64,000 nucleotides of DNA from Corynebacterium uropygiale (lineage in GTDB: Bacteria > Actinomycetota > Actinomycetes > Mycobacteriales > Mycobacteriaceae): contig NZ_JAKGSI010000001.1 of NCBI RefSeq assembly GCF_021568315.1, positions 620,001 through 684,000 on the forward strand. The letters are read 5' to 3'. Each line of letters starts with the position of its first letter. Within the stretch, counting starts at the first letter, position 1. A program made the translations under genes and the position numbers. Below the pieces are notes generated by a model. That model worked only from the letters and a program-made list of their open reading frames with translations, made no database searches and was not told the DNA's origin. Below, one piece after another: positions 1 to 5,988 of the stretch.

Positions 1-192
1 GACGGAGGAAGCGGGAGGGCTTACCTCAATCTGCTCGGAATCCTCCTCGGCAGTATTGACAGCGGGGCTCTCAATTGGCGCTGAGGCCGCCTGGTCTTCA
101 AGTGCGGCCTTTTGCTCCTCGGCCTGGAGAGTGAGTACGTCGAAGAGATCCATCTCATAAGCATTCGGATCATGACGGTTTCGACGGCGCAT
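1..192 (-). CDS. 5' end of an unknown element gene (runs off left edge)
   Basis: Sixty-four codons are open from an ATG at 192 to the window edge. The start is well supported: GGAGGA (201-206 on the plus strand as TCCTCC) lies 8 nt upstream. The visible protein opens with a basic stretch (MRRRNRHD), followed by DLFDVL and an Ala/Gln/Glu-rich, probably helical and flexible segment. I recognise no domain in this part. The gene is the last seen of a minus-strand group and has a TGACGGC repeat block (265-320) directly upstream, as the neighbouring element genes do, so it probably belongs to the same mobile element and regulon. Its function cannot be judged from the N-terminus alone. Confidence 0.6.
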   Translation of the reverse strand, partial: MRRRNRHDPNAYEMDLFDVLTLQAEEQKAALEDQAASAPIESPAVNTAEEDSEQIEVSPPASSV

Positions 193-264
193 AGAGCCAC
201 TCCTCCAAAGGTAAGACGAAAAAAAGTACCAACGATTCTACTGGTCACATGGACTTTTCCCGGT

Positions 265-320
265 GCCGTCAAGCCGTCATGACGGCTTGACGGCTAGCCG
301 TCCAGACGGCATGACGGCTA
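265..320. repeat. TGACGGC octad repeat block 1
   Basis: The block has several copies of the 7-mer TGACGGC and its reverse complement GCCGTCA, mostly spaced at 8 nt, including a palindrome GCCGTCATGACGGC. It lies between the start of the gene leaving the window and the terminator of the acidic-protein gene. This is typical of an operator or centromere bound by ribbon-helix-helix proteins, and such a protein is encoded at 844-1074. The binding itself is an inference. Confidence 0.75.
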
Positions 321-341
321 CCTTCTACCTGCGGAAACAAG

Positions 342-368
342 AAAAAGGGGAGGGCAATGTGCCCTCCC
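342..368 (-). terminator. Rho-independent terminator after the 133-aa gene
   Basis: A perfect 9-bp stem (348-356 with 360-368) with a 3-nt loop is followed, reading the minus strand, by a run of five T (346-342). It lies just downstream of the stop of the 389-790 gene and would end the recombinase-ParA-RHH-acidic protein transcript. Confidence 0.8.
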
Positions 369-388
369 TGCGCTAGGGTGCTGTGGCC

Positions 389-790
389 CTAAAAGAGATA
401 TTGCTGTTCTTCGCGTGCCCAGTTGTCGGGGTCGTTGAGGTCGTCTTCGTCCTCCTCGGGCACCCACCTGTCGTCCTCCTCACCACCAAAGGGCTCGGGG
501 TGCTTGGCGTAATACTCACGAAGGGGCCCGTTGATGTACTCCTCGCGCACCCATTCTTCAGCGATTTGCGCGGCGCGTCCAGAAGTCGCCATGGTGCATT
601 CGGGGGTCTGCATTCCGTGACGAACTTCCGGGTGTTCCTTCCACCACTTCTCCATGAGGCCCAAGTGCAATTCGGAGAAATAGTCTGTGAAGTCATCACA
701 GGCGTCAAGATATAGCTCTTTTACGGTGTCGTCATCGTAGGGCTGGCCGAGAGTCTTCTGAACCATACGGATATCGGAAGGCGTGATCAT
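389..790 (-). CDS. acidic 133-aa element protein, copy 1 (unknown family)
   Basis: I do not recognise this protein. It is strongly acidic (about 34 Asp/Glu against 12 Lys/Arg), has no signal peptide or membrane segment, and ends in a tail rich in Glu and Asp. Fixed blocks seen in all three copies of the family are LMEKWWKEHPEVRHG, QTPECTM, EYINGPLREYYAKHPEPFGG and EEDDRWVPE. The region around residues 25-45 differs between copies. The ATG at 790 follows AAGAAAGGA at a good distance. The gene follows the RHH gene after a 53-nt gap filled with TGACGGC repeats, so it may be co-transcribed with parA and also have its own RHH-controlled promoter. An acidic DNA-mimic or a third partition factor is possible, but nothing in the sequence proves either. 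Confidence 0.8.
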   Translation of the reverse strand: MITPSDIRMVQKTLGQPYDDDTVKELYLDACDDFTDYFSELHLGLMEKWWKEHPEVRHGMQTPECTMATSGRAAQIAEEWVREEYINGPLREYYAKHPEPFGGEEDDRWVPEEDEDDLNDPDNWAREEQQYLF

Positions 791-814
791 TGTTGTGTTC
801 CTTTCTTGTAGTAA

Positions 815-861
815 GCCGTCATGACGGCTTGACGGCGTGACGGCTAGCCGTCGCGACGGCT
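815..861. repeat. TGACGGC octad repeat block 2
   Basis: This block contains direct and inverted TGACGGC units, including GCCGTCATGACGGC, in front of the 133-aa gene. The last codons and stop of the RHH gene (stop at 844) are themselves formed by the repeat, so the coding end and the presumed operator overlap. Confidence 0.75.
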
Positions 862-1074
862 CTGAGAATTATGAAGAAGATCCTCGACCAGCTCGGAGAT
901 GATCTCACGGATCGGCTTCTCTATCTGCTGAGCATAGACGTGAAGCTCGCGACGAAGATCAGCATCCATGCGGATCGTGAGCTTCGGATCATGCTGCGCG
1001 GTCCTGATCGTCTGCTTCGCCTGACTGGGGGGTGTAGCCCACTTTTTCGGGCCCATAGCACTCTTCTTACTCAT
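844..1074 (-). CDS. ribbon-helix-helix DNA-binding protein, probable ParB-type partner
   Basis: The 76-aa protein has a basic, disordered N-terminus (about residues 1-30). A beta strand around KLTIRMDAD (31-39) and two helices (about 40-67) follow, which is the layout of ribbon-helix-helix (MetJ/Arc) proteins such as ParG or omega. These bind DNA as dimers on short repeated sites and act as the centromere-binding partner and repressor of small ParA ATPases. The ATG at 1074 overlaps the end of parA by 8 bp and has GGAGG inside parA as its ribosome site, so the two are translationally linked. The TGACGGC blocks at 265, 815 and 2567 are the natural candidates for its binding sites. A decayed relative lies at 3897-4058. 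Confidence 0.8.
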   Translation of the reverse strand: MSKKSAMGPKKWATPPSQAKQTIRTAQHDPKLTIRMDADLRRELHVYAQQIEKPIREIISELVEDLLHNSQSRRDG

Positions 1075-1657
1075 CCGTAGCCTCCTCGGAGGTGAGAAAC
1101 TCAGCTACATCGTCATAGCCATGCCAGGCAACTGGCTTCATGCCCCATGAGCGTTTGATGTCCTGCCGGAGCGGAATCTGCGTAGGGATCCTCGGGGTGC
1201 GTTCATCGCGAAGGACCTCAAGAAGCTCCTCGGCCTCCTTCGTCCCGAACCTCACACTCGTGAGAAGCACGTAGGCGGTCTTCGCGTGCGCGATAGCCAA
1301 CGTATTCCACATGCGAGAGGTCTCGATAGCTGACGGGCTCGTCGGCACGATCACGAGGTCGGCAACCGAGATCGCGGTGTCGATGACGTCGGTGCCGCCG
1401 GGAGGGCAGTCGATAAGGACGAAGTCCTCGCGATAGCTCTTGCTGATGGTCCGCTTATTTGCAGGAGAGACCTCAAAGTCCAGTGGTTGGTCGTTGGCCT
1501 CAGCTTCCTCAGCCCACTCGGTCGCAGAGCCTTGCGGATCTAGATCGAGGACGCGGACGCTGTAGCCCTGCGCCGTCAAGGCGCTTGCCAGGTAGATGGT
1601 CGTGGTCGTTTTGCCAGTGCCGCCTTTAAGGTTGCACAGCGCGATGGTCGTCGTCAT
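1067..1657 (-). CDS. parA: small ParA-family partition ATPase
   Basis: The 196-aa protein is a Walker-type ATPase that segregates plasmid or element DNA. It has the deviant Walker A motif KGGTGKTTT at residues 11-19, the A' region DLDPQGS near 38-44 and the Walker B-like LIDCPPG near 81-87. It has no N-terminal HTH and is shorter than chromosomal Soj/ParA, matching the small ParA type that pairs with an RHH protein. The ATG at 1657 overlaps the recombinase stop by 4 bp (ATGA), and its end overlaps the RHH gene. The order is therefore recombinase-parA-RHH-acidic protein on one transcript. A partition module beside an integrase suggests an element that spends time as a plasmid or circular intermediate. 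Confidence 0.93.
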   Translation of the reverse strand: MTTTIALCNLKGGTGKTTTTIYLASALTAQGYSVRVLDLDPQGSATEWAEEAEANDQPLDFEVSPANKRTISKSYREDFVLIDCPPGGTDVIDTAISVADLVIVPTSPSAIETSRMWNTLAIAHAKTAYVLLTSVRFGTKEAEELLEVLRDERTPRIPTQIPLRQDIKRSWGMKPVAWHGYDDVAEFLTSEEATDE

Positions 1658-2514
1658 AGTCTGATGCCTTTCAATGATGCTGCACGGATGACTTGAGTGA
1701 GATCAATCGCCGTATCCGCGTAGCGCTGAGTTGTAGTGATTGAGGAGTGCCCGAGAGCTCTTTGCACCGCGACAAGGTCGTGCCCGGTCGCGTTATATGC
1801 GGTTGTCGCGAACCGGTGTCTGAGCGTGTGCAGTGTCCAATTGCCAGGGAGGGCTCGCGATGCCAGGTGACATACCCAACGAGGAGATAGGTGCCCGTGA
1901 TCGTTGCCAGGGAAGATGTAACCCCCATATGGGGCTAATTCCCGCATGGATGTGAGCAACGTCTCAGTAAGTGGGAGGAGGCGGGCTTTCCCGCCCTTAC
2001 CCTGCACTTTTAGGATCACGAGTCCGCCTGCTCGGATTTCAACGTCTTGGCTATGGATCCGGGAGATTTCTCCGGCCCGTAACCCCATCTCGGCCGCGAG
2101 GCGAAGGATGAGTCGGGTCCTCGGCACCGCACACGCCAGTGCTTCATCGAGTTCCGAGTCCGGTATAGGCCTCGGAGGTGGGAGTTGTCGCCTGATCGAT
2201 GAGAGGCAAACCGTGGGATTCGGGTGGTCATGCGTTCTTTCAAACCACCGGAAGAACTGCCGGAAAGAAGAGTAGTAGGAGTGCCTAGTTTCTGGGAGCC
2301 AGTTTTGCCGGCCGCACCACAGTAGTAGTTCGCTTTCTTGTATGCGAGGCGACGGGTTCTCGATGCCACGCGCAAGAGTTCGCAAGTGTGTGATGCGCGT
2401 CCTAATAGTGTCTCGTCTGCGCCCCAGAGCGACAAGAATGAGCTCGAACTCTTCGATGGCTTCCCTCCAGGCGGGAGGGACGGTGGGGCTACTTGCCCCG
2501 TATGATTGCTGCAT
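1654..2514 (-). CDS. tyrosine recombinase/integrase
   Basis: This is a site-specific recombinase of about 286 aa. The N-terminal SAM-like core-binding domain covers about residues 15-105 and the catalytic domain about 120-280. The conserved residues are visible: Arg in GLRAGEI, Lys in QGKGGKAR, His and Arg in HTLRHRF, His in LGHSS and the nucleophile Tyr in TQRYAD. The ATG at 2514 is preferred. A TTG at 2541 would add nine residues, and neither has a clear ribosome site, so the start is uncertain. Its end overlaps parA. The tRNA 3' fragment at 2701-2737, less than 200 bp upstream, is the likely attachment site. A XerC/D-like resolvase role for a multimeric element is an alternative. Confidence 0.9.
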   Translation of the reverse strand: MQQSYGASSPTVPPAWREAIEEFELILVALGRRRDTIRTRITHLRTLARGIENPSPRIQESELLLWCGRQNWLPETRHSYYSSFRQFFRWFERTHDHPNPTVCLSSIRRQLPPPRPIPDSELDEALACAVPRTRLILRLAAEMGLRAGEISRIHSQDVEIRAGGLVILKVQGKGGKARLLPLTETLLTSMRELAPYGGYIFPGNDHGHLSPRWVCHLASRALPGNWTLHTLRHRFATTAYNATGHDLVAVQRALGHSSITTTQRYADTAIDLTQVIRAASLKGIRL

Positions 2515-2566
2515 AAAATAGGTATGACACAGCAACCACAAGTGCTAAAAGACCAGGTCATAAGCG

Positions 2567-2662
2567 GGCCGTCGTGACGGCGTGACGGCCTGCCGTATAA
2601 ACGTCCGGACGGCGTGACGGCCTGACGGCTAGCCGTCGAGACGGCTTGACGGCATGACGGCT
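2567..2662. repeat. TGACGGC octad repeat block 3 (longest)
   Basis: Nearly 100 bp are built of TGACGGC units at 8-nt spacing, with a few inverted or degenerate units (GCCGTC, CCGGACGG). The block lies upstream of the recombinase-parA-RHH operon. Its length and position make it the best candidate for the partition site (centromere) as well as the operon operator. Confidence 0.8.
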
Positions 2663-2700
2663 CACTAAGGTAAATAAAAAACGCGAGGACGCCAGCCAAT

Positions 2701-2737
2701 AACCCAGAGGTCGTTGGTTCGAATCCAGCCCCCGCTA
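2701..2737 (+). other. tRNA 3' fragment, probable attachment site (attR)
   Basis: The stretch matches the 3' half of a tRNA: anticodon-stem strand CCCAG, variable loop AGGTC, T arm (stem GTTGG/CCAGC, loop TTCGAAT), acceptor strand CCCCGCT and discriminator A. There is no matching 5' half: the expected anticodon loop and D arm are absent upstream. By memory the best match is actinobacterial initiator tRNA-fMet. Integrases often recombine at the 3' end of tRNA genes and leave such a fragment at one end of the element. The intact gene would then lie beyond the left edge of the window. Confidence 0.7.
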
Positions 2738-2744
2738 CGAGGTC

Positions 2745-2776
2745 GTCCCCTTTCACTTCGGTGGAAGGGGACTTTT
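2745..2776 (+). terminator. terminator following the tRNA fragment
   Basis: A 12-bp stem (2745-2756 with 2761-2772, loop TTCG) is followed by TTTT. It sits just after the tRNA 3' fragment, where the terminator of a tRNA gene would be. Confidence 0.8.
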
Positions 2777-2785
2777 CCTGTCCCT

Positions 2786-2910
2786 GGGGGGTAACACGAC
2801 GGGGGAGAAGGTCCACGACGTCGAGACCGAAGAAGTCGGCCGCTGCATAGAGCTCATCGATGGCCTGGATAGCCCCCGGCTGCATCACCACGAAGCATAC
2901 GCCCGTTGCA
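2786..2910 (-). pseudogene. possible remnant of an XRE-type regulator
   Basis: One minus-strand frame here reads QAIDELYAAADFFGLD followed by VVDLLPRR. This resembles the last helices of lambda-repressor-like (XRE) HTH domains, in which a tail of the form LG-V-V-DLLP is common. No start or stop frames a gene: the frame runs on through the terminator and tRNA fragment. It is most likely a scrap left by recombination at the attachment site. The resemblance rests on a short stretch only. Confidence 0.3.
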
Positions 2911-2961
2911 AAGGGAAGGGGTCCCCCTCGTCCCTCGCTGTGAAGTGGTGTTCCTCTCTTT

Positions 2962-3363
2962 CTAGAAGAGGTATTGCTGTTCTTCGGGTGCCCAGCTGTC
3001 GAGGTCGGTGGTGTCTTCCTCGTTCTCCTCGGGCACCCACCTGTCGTCCTCCTCGCCGCCGAACGGCTCGGGATGCTTGGCGTAGTACTCGCGGAGGGGG
3101 CCGTTGATGTATTCCTCGCGCGCCCACTCAATCACGATTTCTTGGGCTTTGGTCCACGTTTCCATGGTGCATTCTGGGGTTTGCGTCCCGTGGCGAACCT
3201 CGGGGTGCTCCTTCCACCACTTCTCCATAAGGTCAGTGAGAAGTCGATCGAAGTAGTCCCCAATTTCATCTTCATAGTCGAGATACAGTTCCCTTACGGT
3301 TTCGTCGTCGTAGGGCTGACCGAGTGTCTTCTGAACCATACGGATATCGGAGGGAAATATCAT
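2962..3363 (-). CDS. acidic 133-aa element protein, copy 2
   Basis: This is a full-length paralogue of the protein at 389-790, with the same length, the same ATG context (AAGAAAGGAACACAATC before the start) and the same conserved blocks (PSDIRMVQKTLGQPYDD, MEKWWKEHPEVRHG, YAKHPEPFGGEEDDRWVPE). It differs mainly at about residues 25-45 and in the acidic tail. It lies on the chromosome side of the presumed attachment site, so it is not part of the recombinase-parA operon. No RHH gene precedes it, only a degenerate repeat remnant (3387-3407). It appears intact but may be poorly controlled. Function unknown. Confidence 0.75.
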   Translation of the reverse strand: MIFPSDIRMVQKTLGQPYDDETVRELYLDYEDEIGDYFDRLLTDLMEKWWKEHPEVRHGTQTPECTMETWTKAQEIVIEWAREEYINGPLREYYAKHPEPFGGEEDDRWVPEENEEDTTDLDSWAPEEQQYLF

Positions 3364-3386
3364 GATTGTGTTCCTTTCTTAGATAG

Positions 3387-3407
3387 AGCCGTCATGGGGG
3401 CTTGACG
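3387..3407. repeat. degenerate repeat remnant before copy 2
   Basis: GCCGTCATG followed by CTTGACG corresponds to the start of blocks 2 and 5 but has lost the further TGACGGC units. It lies at the same place relative to the downstream 133-aa gene as the intact block 2. Confidence 0.5.
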
Positions 3408-3456
3408 TGCCCCTTCTATCTAGGGAATTCGGTTCAGGAAGGGGGTTTCCTGTTTT

Positions 3457-3858
3457 CTAGAACGGGTGGTCCCGTTCTTCGCGTGCCCAGTTATCGGGGT
3501 CGTTGGTGTCTTCCTCGTCGTCCTCGGGCACCCACCTGTCGTCCTCCTCGCCTCCGAAGGGCTCGGGGTGCTTGGCGTAGTACTCACGAAGGGGACCGTT
3601 GATGTATTCTTCGCGAGCCCACTCAATAGCGATTTCTCGTGCTTTCGGCCAGGTTTCCATGGTGCATTCTGGGGTCTGCATACCGTGGCGCACCTCCGGG
3701 TGTTCTTTCCACCACTTCTCCATCAACTGCAGGTGGACTTCATCGAAGTAGTCACCGAGTTCCTCGTTGATTTCTTGGTAGAGCTCTTCAATTGTCTCGT
3801 CATCGTAGGGCTGACCGAGAATCTTCTGGGTCCTGCGGATTTCGGTGGGGCCAATCAT
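3457..3858 (-). CDS. acidic 133-aa element protein, copy 3
   Basis: This is the third paralogue of the unknown 133-aa family. The ATG at 3858 is chosen because it aligns with the starts of the other two copies and has the same AAGAAAGGA ribosome site; the open frame extends further upstream only by chance. The conserved blocks (LGQPYDDE, LMEKWWKEHPEVRHG, EYINGPLREYYAKHPEPFGG) are kept, while the segment at about residues 25-45 and the last residues (REERDHPF) differ. Upstream lies a decayed RHH gene, so this copy repeats the RHH-acidic protein order of 389-1074. It is probably an older relative of that module. Confidence 0.75.
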   Translation of the reverse strand: MIGPTEIRRTQKILGQPYDDETIEELYQEINEELGDYFDEVHLQLMEKWWKEHPEVRHGMQTPECTMETWPKAREIAIEWAREEYINGPLREYYAKHPEPFGGEEDDRWVPEDDEEDTNDPDNWAREERDHPF

Positions 3859-3881
3859 GATTGTGTTCCTTTCTTGTAGTG

Positions 3882-3906
3882 AGCCGTCATGATTCCGCGA
3901 CGGTCC
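3882..3906. repeat. degenerate repeat remnant before copy 3
   Basis: GAGCCGTCATGA followed by GCGACGG is a decayed version of block 2 at the same place, between the RHH relic and the 133-aa gene. Only one good half-unit remains. Confidence 0.5.
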
Positions 3907-4058
3907 TGGGATGGGCGAAGAAGATCCTCGAGCAGCTGAGGGCTGATCTCGCTGGTCGTCTTCTTTGTCTGGGGAGCATAGAGGGGAGGCTCGCCATGAA
4001 GGTCTGCGTCTGTTCGAATAGTGGGGTTCGAATCGCGCTGTGCAGGCCAGATCGTGTT
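3897..4058 (-). pseudogene. decayed ribbon-helix-helix gene (relative of 844-1074)
   Basis: One minus-strand frame aligns with the intact RHH protein over about 54 codons. PTIRTDADL matches LTIRMDADL, and LLEDLLRPSQDRR matches LVEDLLHNSQSRR. The DNA also aligns without obvious gaps. The relic has no start codon in frame. Helix residues are replaced by prolines and glycine (HGEPPLYAP for RRELHVYAQ), so it is unlikely to fold as a working RHH dimer. It precedes copy 3 of the acidic protein just as the intact gene precedes copy 1, which shows that the pair was duplicated or acquired twice. No parA remains next to it. Confidence 0.7.
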
Positions 4059-4194
4059 CCTCGTCCCCGGGTGGCCTGATCCCCTCGTGGCCCCTCATCG
4101 AGCTGTATCGTGGCGAAAAGGGTGGTTCTTCGCCACCACGGCAGACGCCTGGTGTCTGAGCCGCCATGTAGTTTTCTCTCCCCGGAGGCACCCC

Positions 4195-5106
4195 GTGCAG
4201 GAATTCGTCGCACTTGATTTCGAGACAGCCAATGAACAGCGTTGTTCGGCGTGCTCAGTTGGCCTTGTGGCCTTTGACACCAATGGTGAGGTCAGTGATC
4301 GGTTTGATCAGATTCTCCGCCCTCACCCCGACGTGGACTACTTCAATCCCGTCAATACCTGGGTCCATGGAATGACCGCGGCGGATGTCGCGGATGCGCC
4401 GCAGTGGTCAGATATCAAGTCCGCCGTCGATTCCTTCATCGGGGACCGGCCGCTTGTCGCGCACAATATGGCCTTCGATGGCTTTGTTCTTTCGGATCTC
4501 AATGCCCTCTATGGGTGTGAGGATTATCCGAATCGGCGCTACTGCACGCTACGTCTGGCTCGGAGGCTTCTGGCGGACAAGCTGCAGCGAAAGAGCCTCG
4601 ACCGCTTATTTGATTATTACTTCCCGGGTGATTCCTTCGCCCATCATGACGCGAGTTCTGATGCGGAAGTCTGCGGCCGCATTTTCGCTCGCATGCAGTC
4701 CCAGTGGGGTATTGATTATCTCTCGGAGCTGTGTCCTCCTACCGGATCGGTGAGAAAGCGCGGCTCGACGTCGGGGCGCTCTGTGACGAAACAAGGGCTT
4801 GAAGAACTCATTACCCAATATTCCAACCCTGAGGCCCTCGCCGGTGAGACTGTTGTTTTCACGGGGACGCTTCAGCGCGGGCAGCGTTCGGTGATCCAGG
4901 CTCTGGTGAAGGAGCTGGGCGGGACCCCCGATAAGAGCCTCACGAAGAGGACCACCATTCTCGTCGTCGGTATTCCGAATCCGGGGGCGTTTGCGGAGGG
5001 GGCAACGGCCTCGCGGAAGCTCACGAAGGCGACGCAGCTGCGTGAGTCGGGATCGCCCATCCAGGTGATGAGCGAAGAGGAGTTCTTCCACCGATTGGAA
5101 AAATAA
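4195..5106 (+). CDS. DnaQ-like 3'-5' exonuclease with C-terminal BRCT domain
   Basis: The 303-aa protein has a DEDD exonuclease domain at about residues 3-165: Exo I motif LDFETA, Exo II HNMAFDGF and Exo III HHDASSDAE, placing it in the DEDDh group. A BRCT domain follows at about 218-300 (VVFTGTL, LVKELGGTPDKSL, TTILVVG). The pair suggests a proofreading or repair nuclease directed to DNA ends or repair complexes, like the DnaQ-BRCT proteins of other actinobacteria. GTG at 4195 is chosen because CGGAGG lies 7 nt upstream and the Exo I motif then starts at residue 6. The gene stands alone and marks the right border of the element region. Its base composition is between that of the element and the core. 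Confidence 0.85.
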   Translation: MQEFVALDFETANEQRCSACSVGLVAFDTNGEVSDRFDQILRPHPDVDYFNPVNTWVHGMTAADVADAPQWSDIKSAVDSFIGDRPLVAHNMAFDGFVLSDLNALYGCEDYPNRRYCTLRLARRLLADKLQRKSLDRLFDYYFPGDSFAHHDASSDAEVCGRIFARMQSQWGIDYLSELCPPTGSVRKRGSTSGRSVTKQGLEELITQYSNPEALAGETVVFTGTLQRGQRSVIQALVKELGGTPDKSLTKRTTILVVGIPNPGAFAEGATASRKLTKATQLRESGSPIQVMSEEEFFHRLEK

Positions 5107-5176
5107 CGGCCCGTCGCGCTCTGCTGATAGATTCATGGGGAGAAATCGAACGTCGTGGAGTGGAAGGTGTGCCTGG

Positions 5177-5773
5177 GTGACTCAGGAATTTGAGCATCGT
5201 TTCGCCGATGGTGAGGCCGAGATTCAGGTCGAGGTCGTGGACGGGGAGGGGACCGTCCTGGGAACCGTCGGCAAACTTGAGGCCCACGTGCCCCCGGGGA
5301 TTCTGCACCGCGCCTTCTCTCTCTTCCTTTTTGATCCCGACGGCCGCATGGTGCTGCAACGCCGGGCCGCCACCAAGTACCACTCACCGCTGCTCCTCAC
5401 GAACGCAACGTGTTCCCATCCGCGGCCGGGGGAGCCCGTCGAGGATGCGGTTCGACGTCGGGCCGCCGAAGAACTGGGCGCGCACCTGGAGGAGCTGCGG
5501 GAGGTGGGGATCGTCGTCTACCAGGTGCATGACGAGCGATCTGGCCTCTCTGAGCACGAGTACAACCACGTCTTCGCGGGCAGGGTGGACGCAAGTGCGC
5601 TGCGCCCGGACCCGGAAGAAGTGGATGAGATCGTGCTGGTGACCCCGGAGGAACTGGAAGCCCGGCGAGGATCGGAGCCCTTCACCGAGTGGTTCTCTCA
5701 CGTCTGGGAGCGCGTGGCGCCCGTGGCCGGGGAATTCGGCTTCCGAGCTGGGGATACGCCCGCCGAGGGCTGA
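5177..5773 (+). CDS. idi: isopentenyl-diphosphate delta-isomerase, type 1
   Basis: This enzyme interconverts isopentenyl and dimethylallyl diphosphate for polyprenol, menaquinone and carotenoid synthesis. The 198-aa protein is a Nudix-fold Idi. It shows the catalytic Cys in TNATCSHPRPGE, a Nudix-like helix with RRRAAEELG, and the metal/catalytic Glu in EHEYNHVF. GTG at 5177 is preferred, with GGAAGG about 9 nt upstream. An ATG at 5135 would add 14 residues that look unrelated and has no ribosome site. The gene is monocistronic, and its stop lies in the first copy of a 26-bp tandem repeat. Confidence 0.93.
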   Translation: MTQEFEHRFADGEAEIQVEVVDGEGTVLGTVGKLEAHVPPGILHRAFSLFLFDPDGRMVLQRRAATKYHSPLLLTNATCSHPRPGEPVEDAVRRRAAEELGAHLEELREVGIVVYQVHDERSGLSEHEYNHVFAGRVDASALRPDPEEVDEIVLVTPEELEARRGSEPFTEWFSHVWERVAPVAGEFGFRAGDTPAEG

Positions 5774-5818
5774 ACCTGGCCGGGGTGGGCGCGGGCTGAA
5801 CGTGGCAGGGGTGGGCGT
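5767..5818 (+). repeat. 26-bp imperfect tandem duplication at the end of idi
   Basis: Two adjacent 26-nt units (5767-5792 and 5793-5818) differ at three positions. The first contains the idi stop codon, so the second is a copy of the gene end lying outside the reading frame. Confidence 0.75.
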
Positions 5819-5886
5819 CGAGAATGCGCGGCGGGCAGGCGGAATGCAGGAATTTTGCCAATTCGTGCGAGGCCGCGCGAAACGGC

Positions 5887-5915
5887 TGACAATGTCCGTG
5901 TGACGGGTCTAACAT
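5887..5915 (+). promoter_or_regulatory. candidate promoter of the 2-keto-acid decarboxylase gene
   Basis: TGACAA (5887-5892) and TAACAT (5910-5915) are 17 nt apart, close to a sigma-A promoter. The start of transcription would be about 70 nt before the GTG at 5989. No operator was seen. Confidence 0.45.
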
Positions 5916-5988
5916 TGCTGGGAGTGCGGAACACCCACCGCGACAACTGTTGACGATCGGCCTATCCGGCCGTAGAGAGGATCAGCCT

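Noticed and set aside
265-2662. CRISPR array
   Set aside because: The repeats are 7-mers at 8-nt spacing with no unique spacers, no repeat of 24-40 nt and no cas genes.
2694-2737. Complete tRNA gene
   Set aside because: Only the 3' half is present. No anticodon loop with T33 or matching 5' acceptor strand could be found upstream.
2016-3131. Long minus-strand open frame containing AGAGFEPTTSGL
   Set aside because: This is the translation of a tRNA T arm (GGTTCGAATCC), a well-known artefact. The frame overlaps the recombinase and copy 2 of the acidic protein in other frames.
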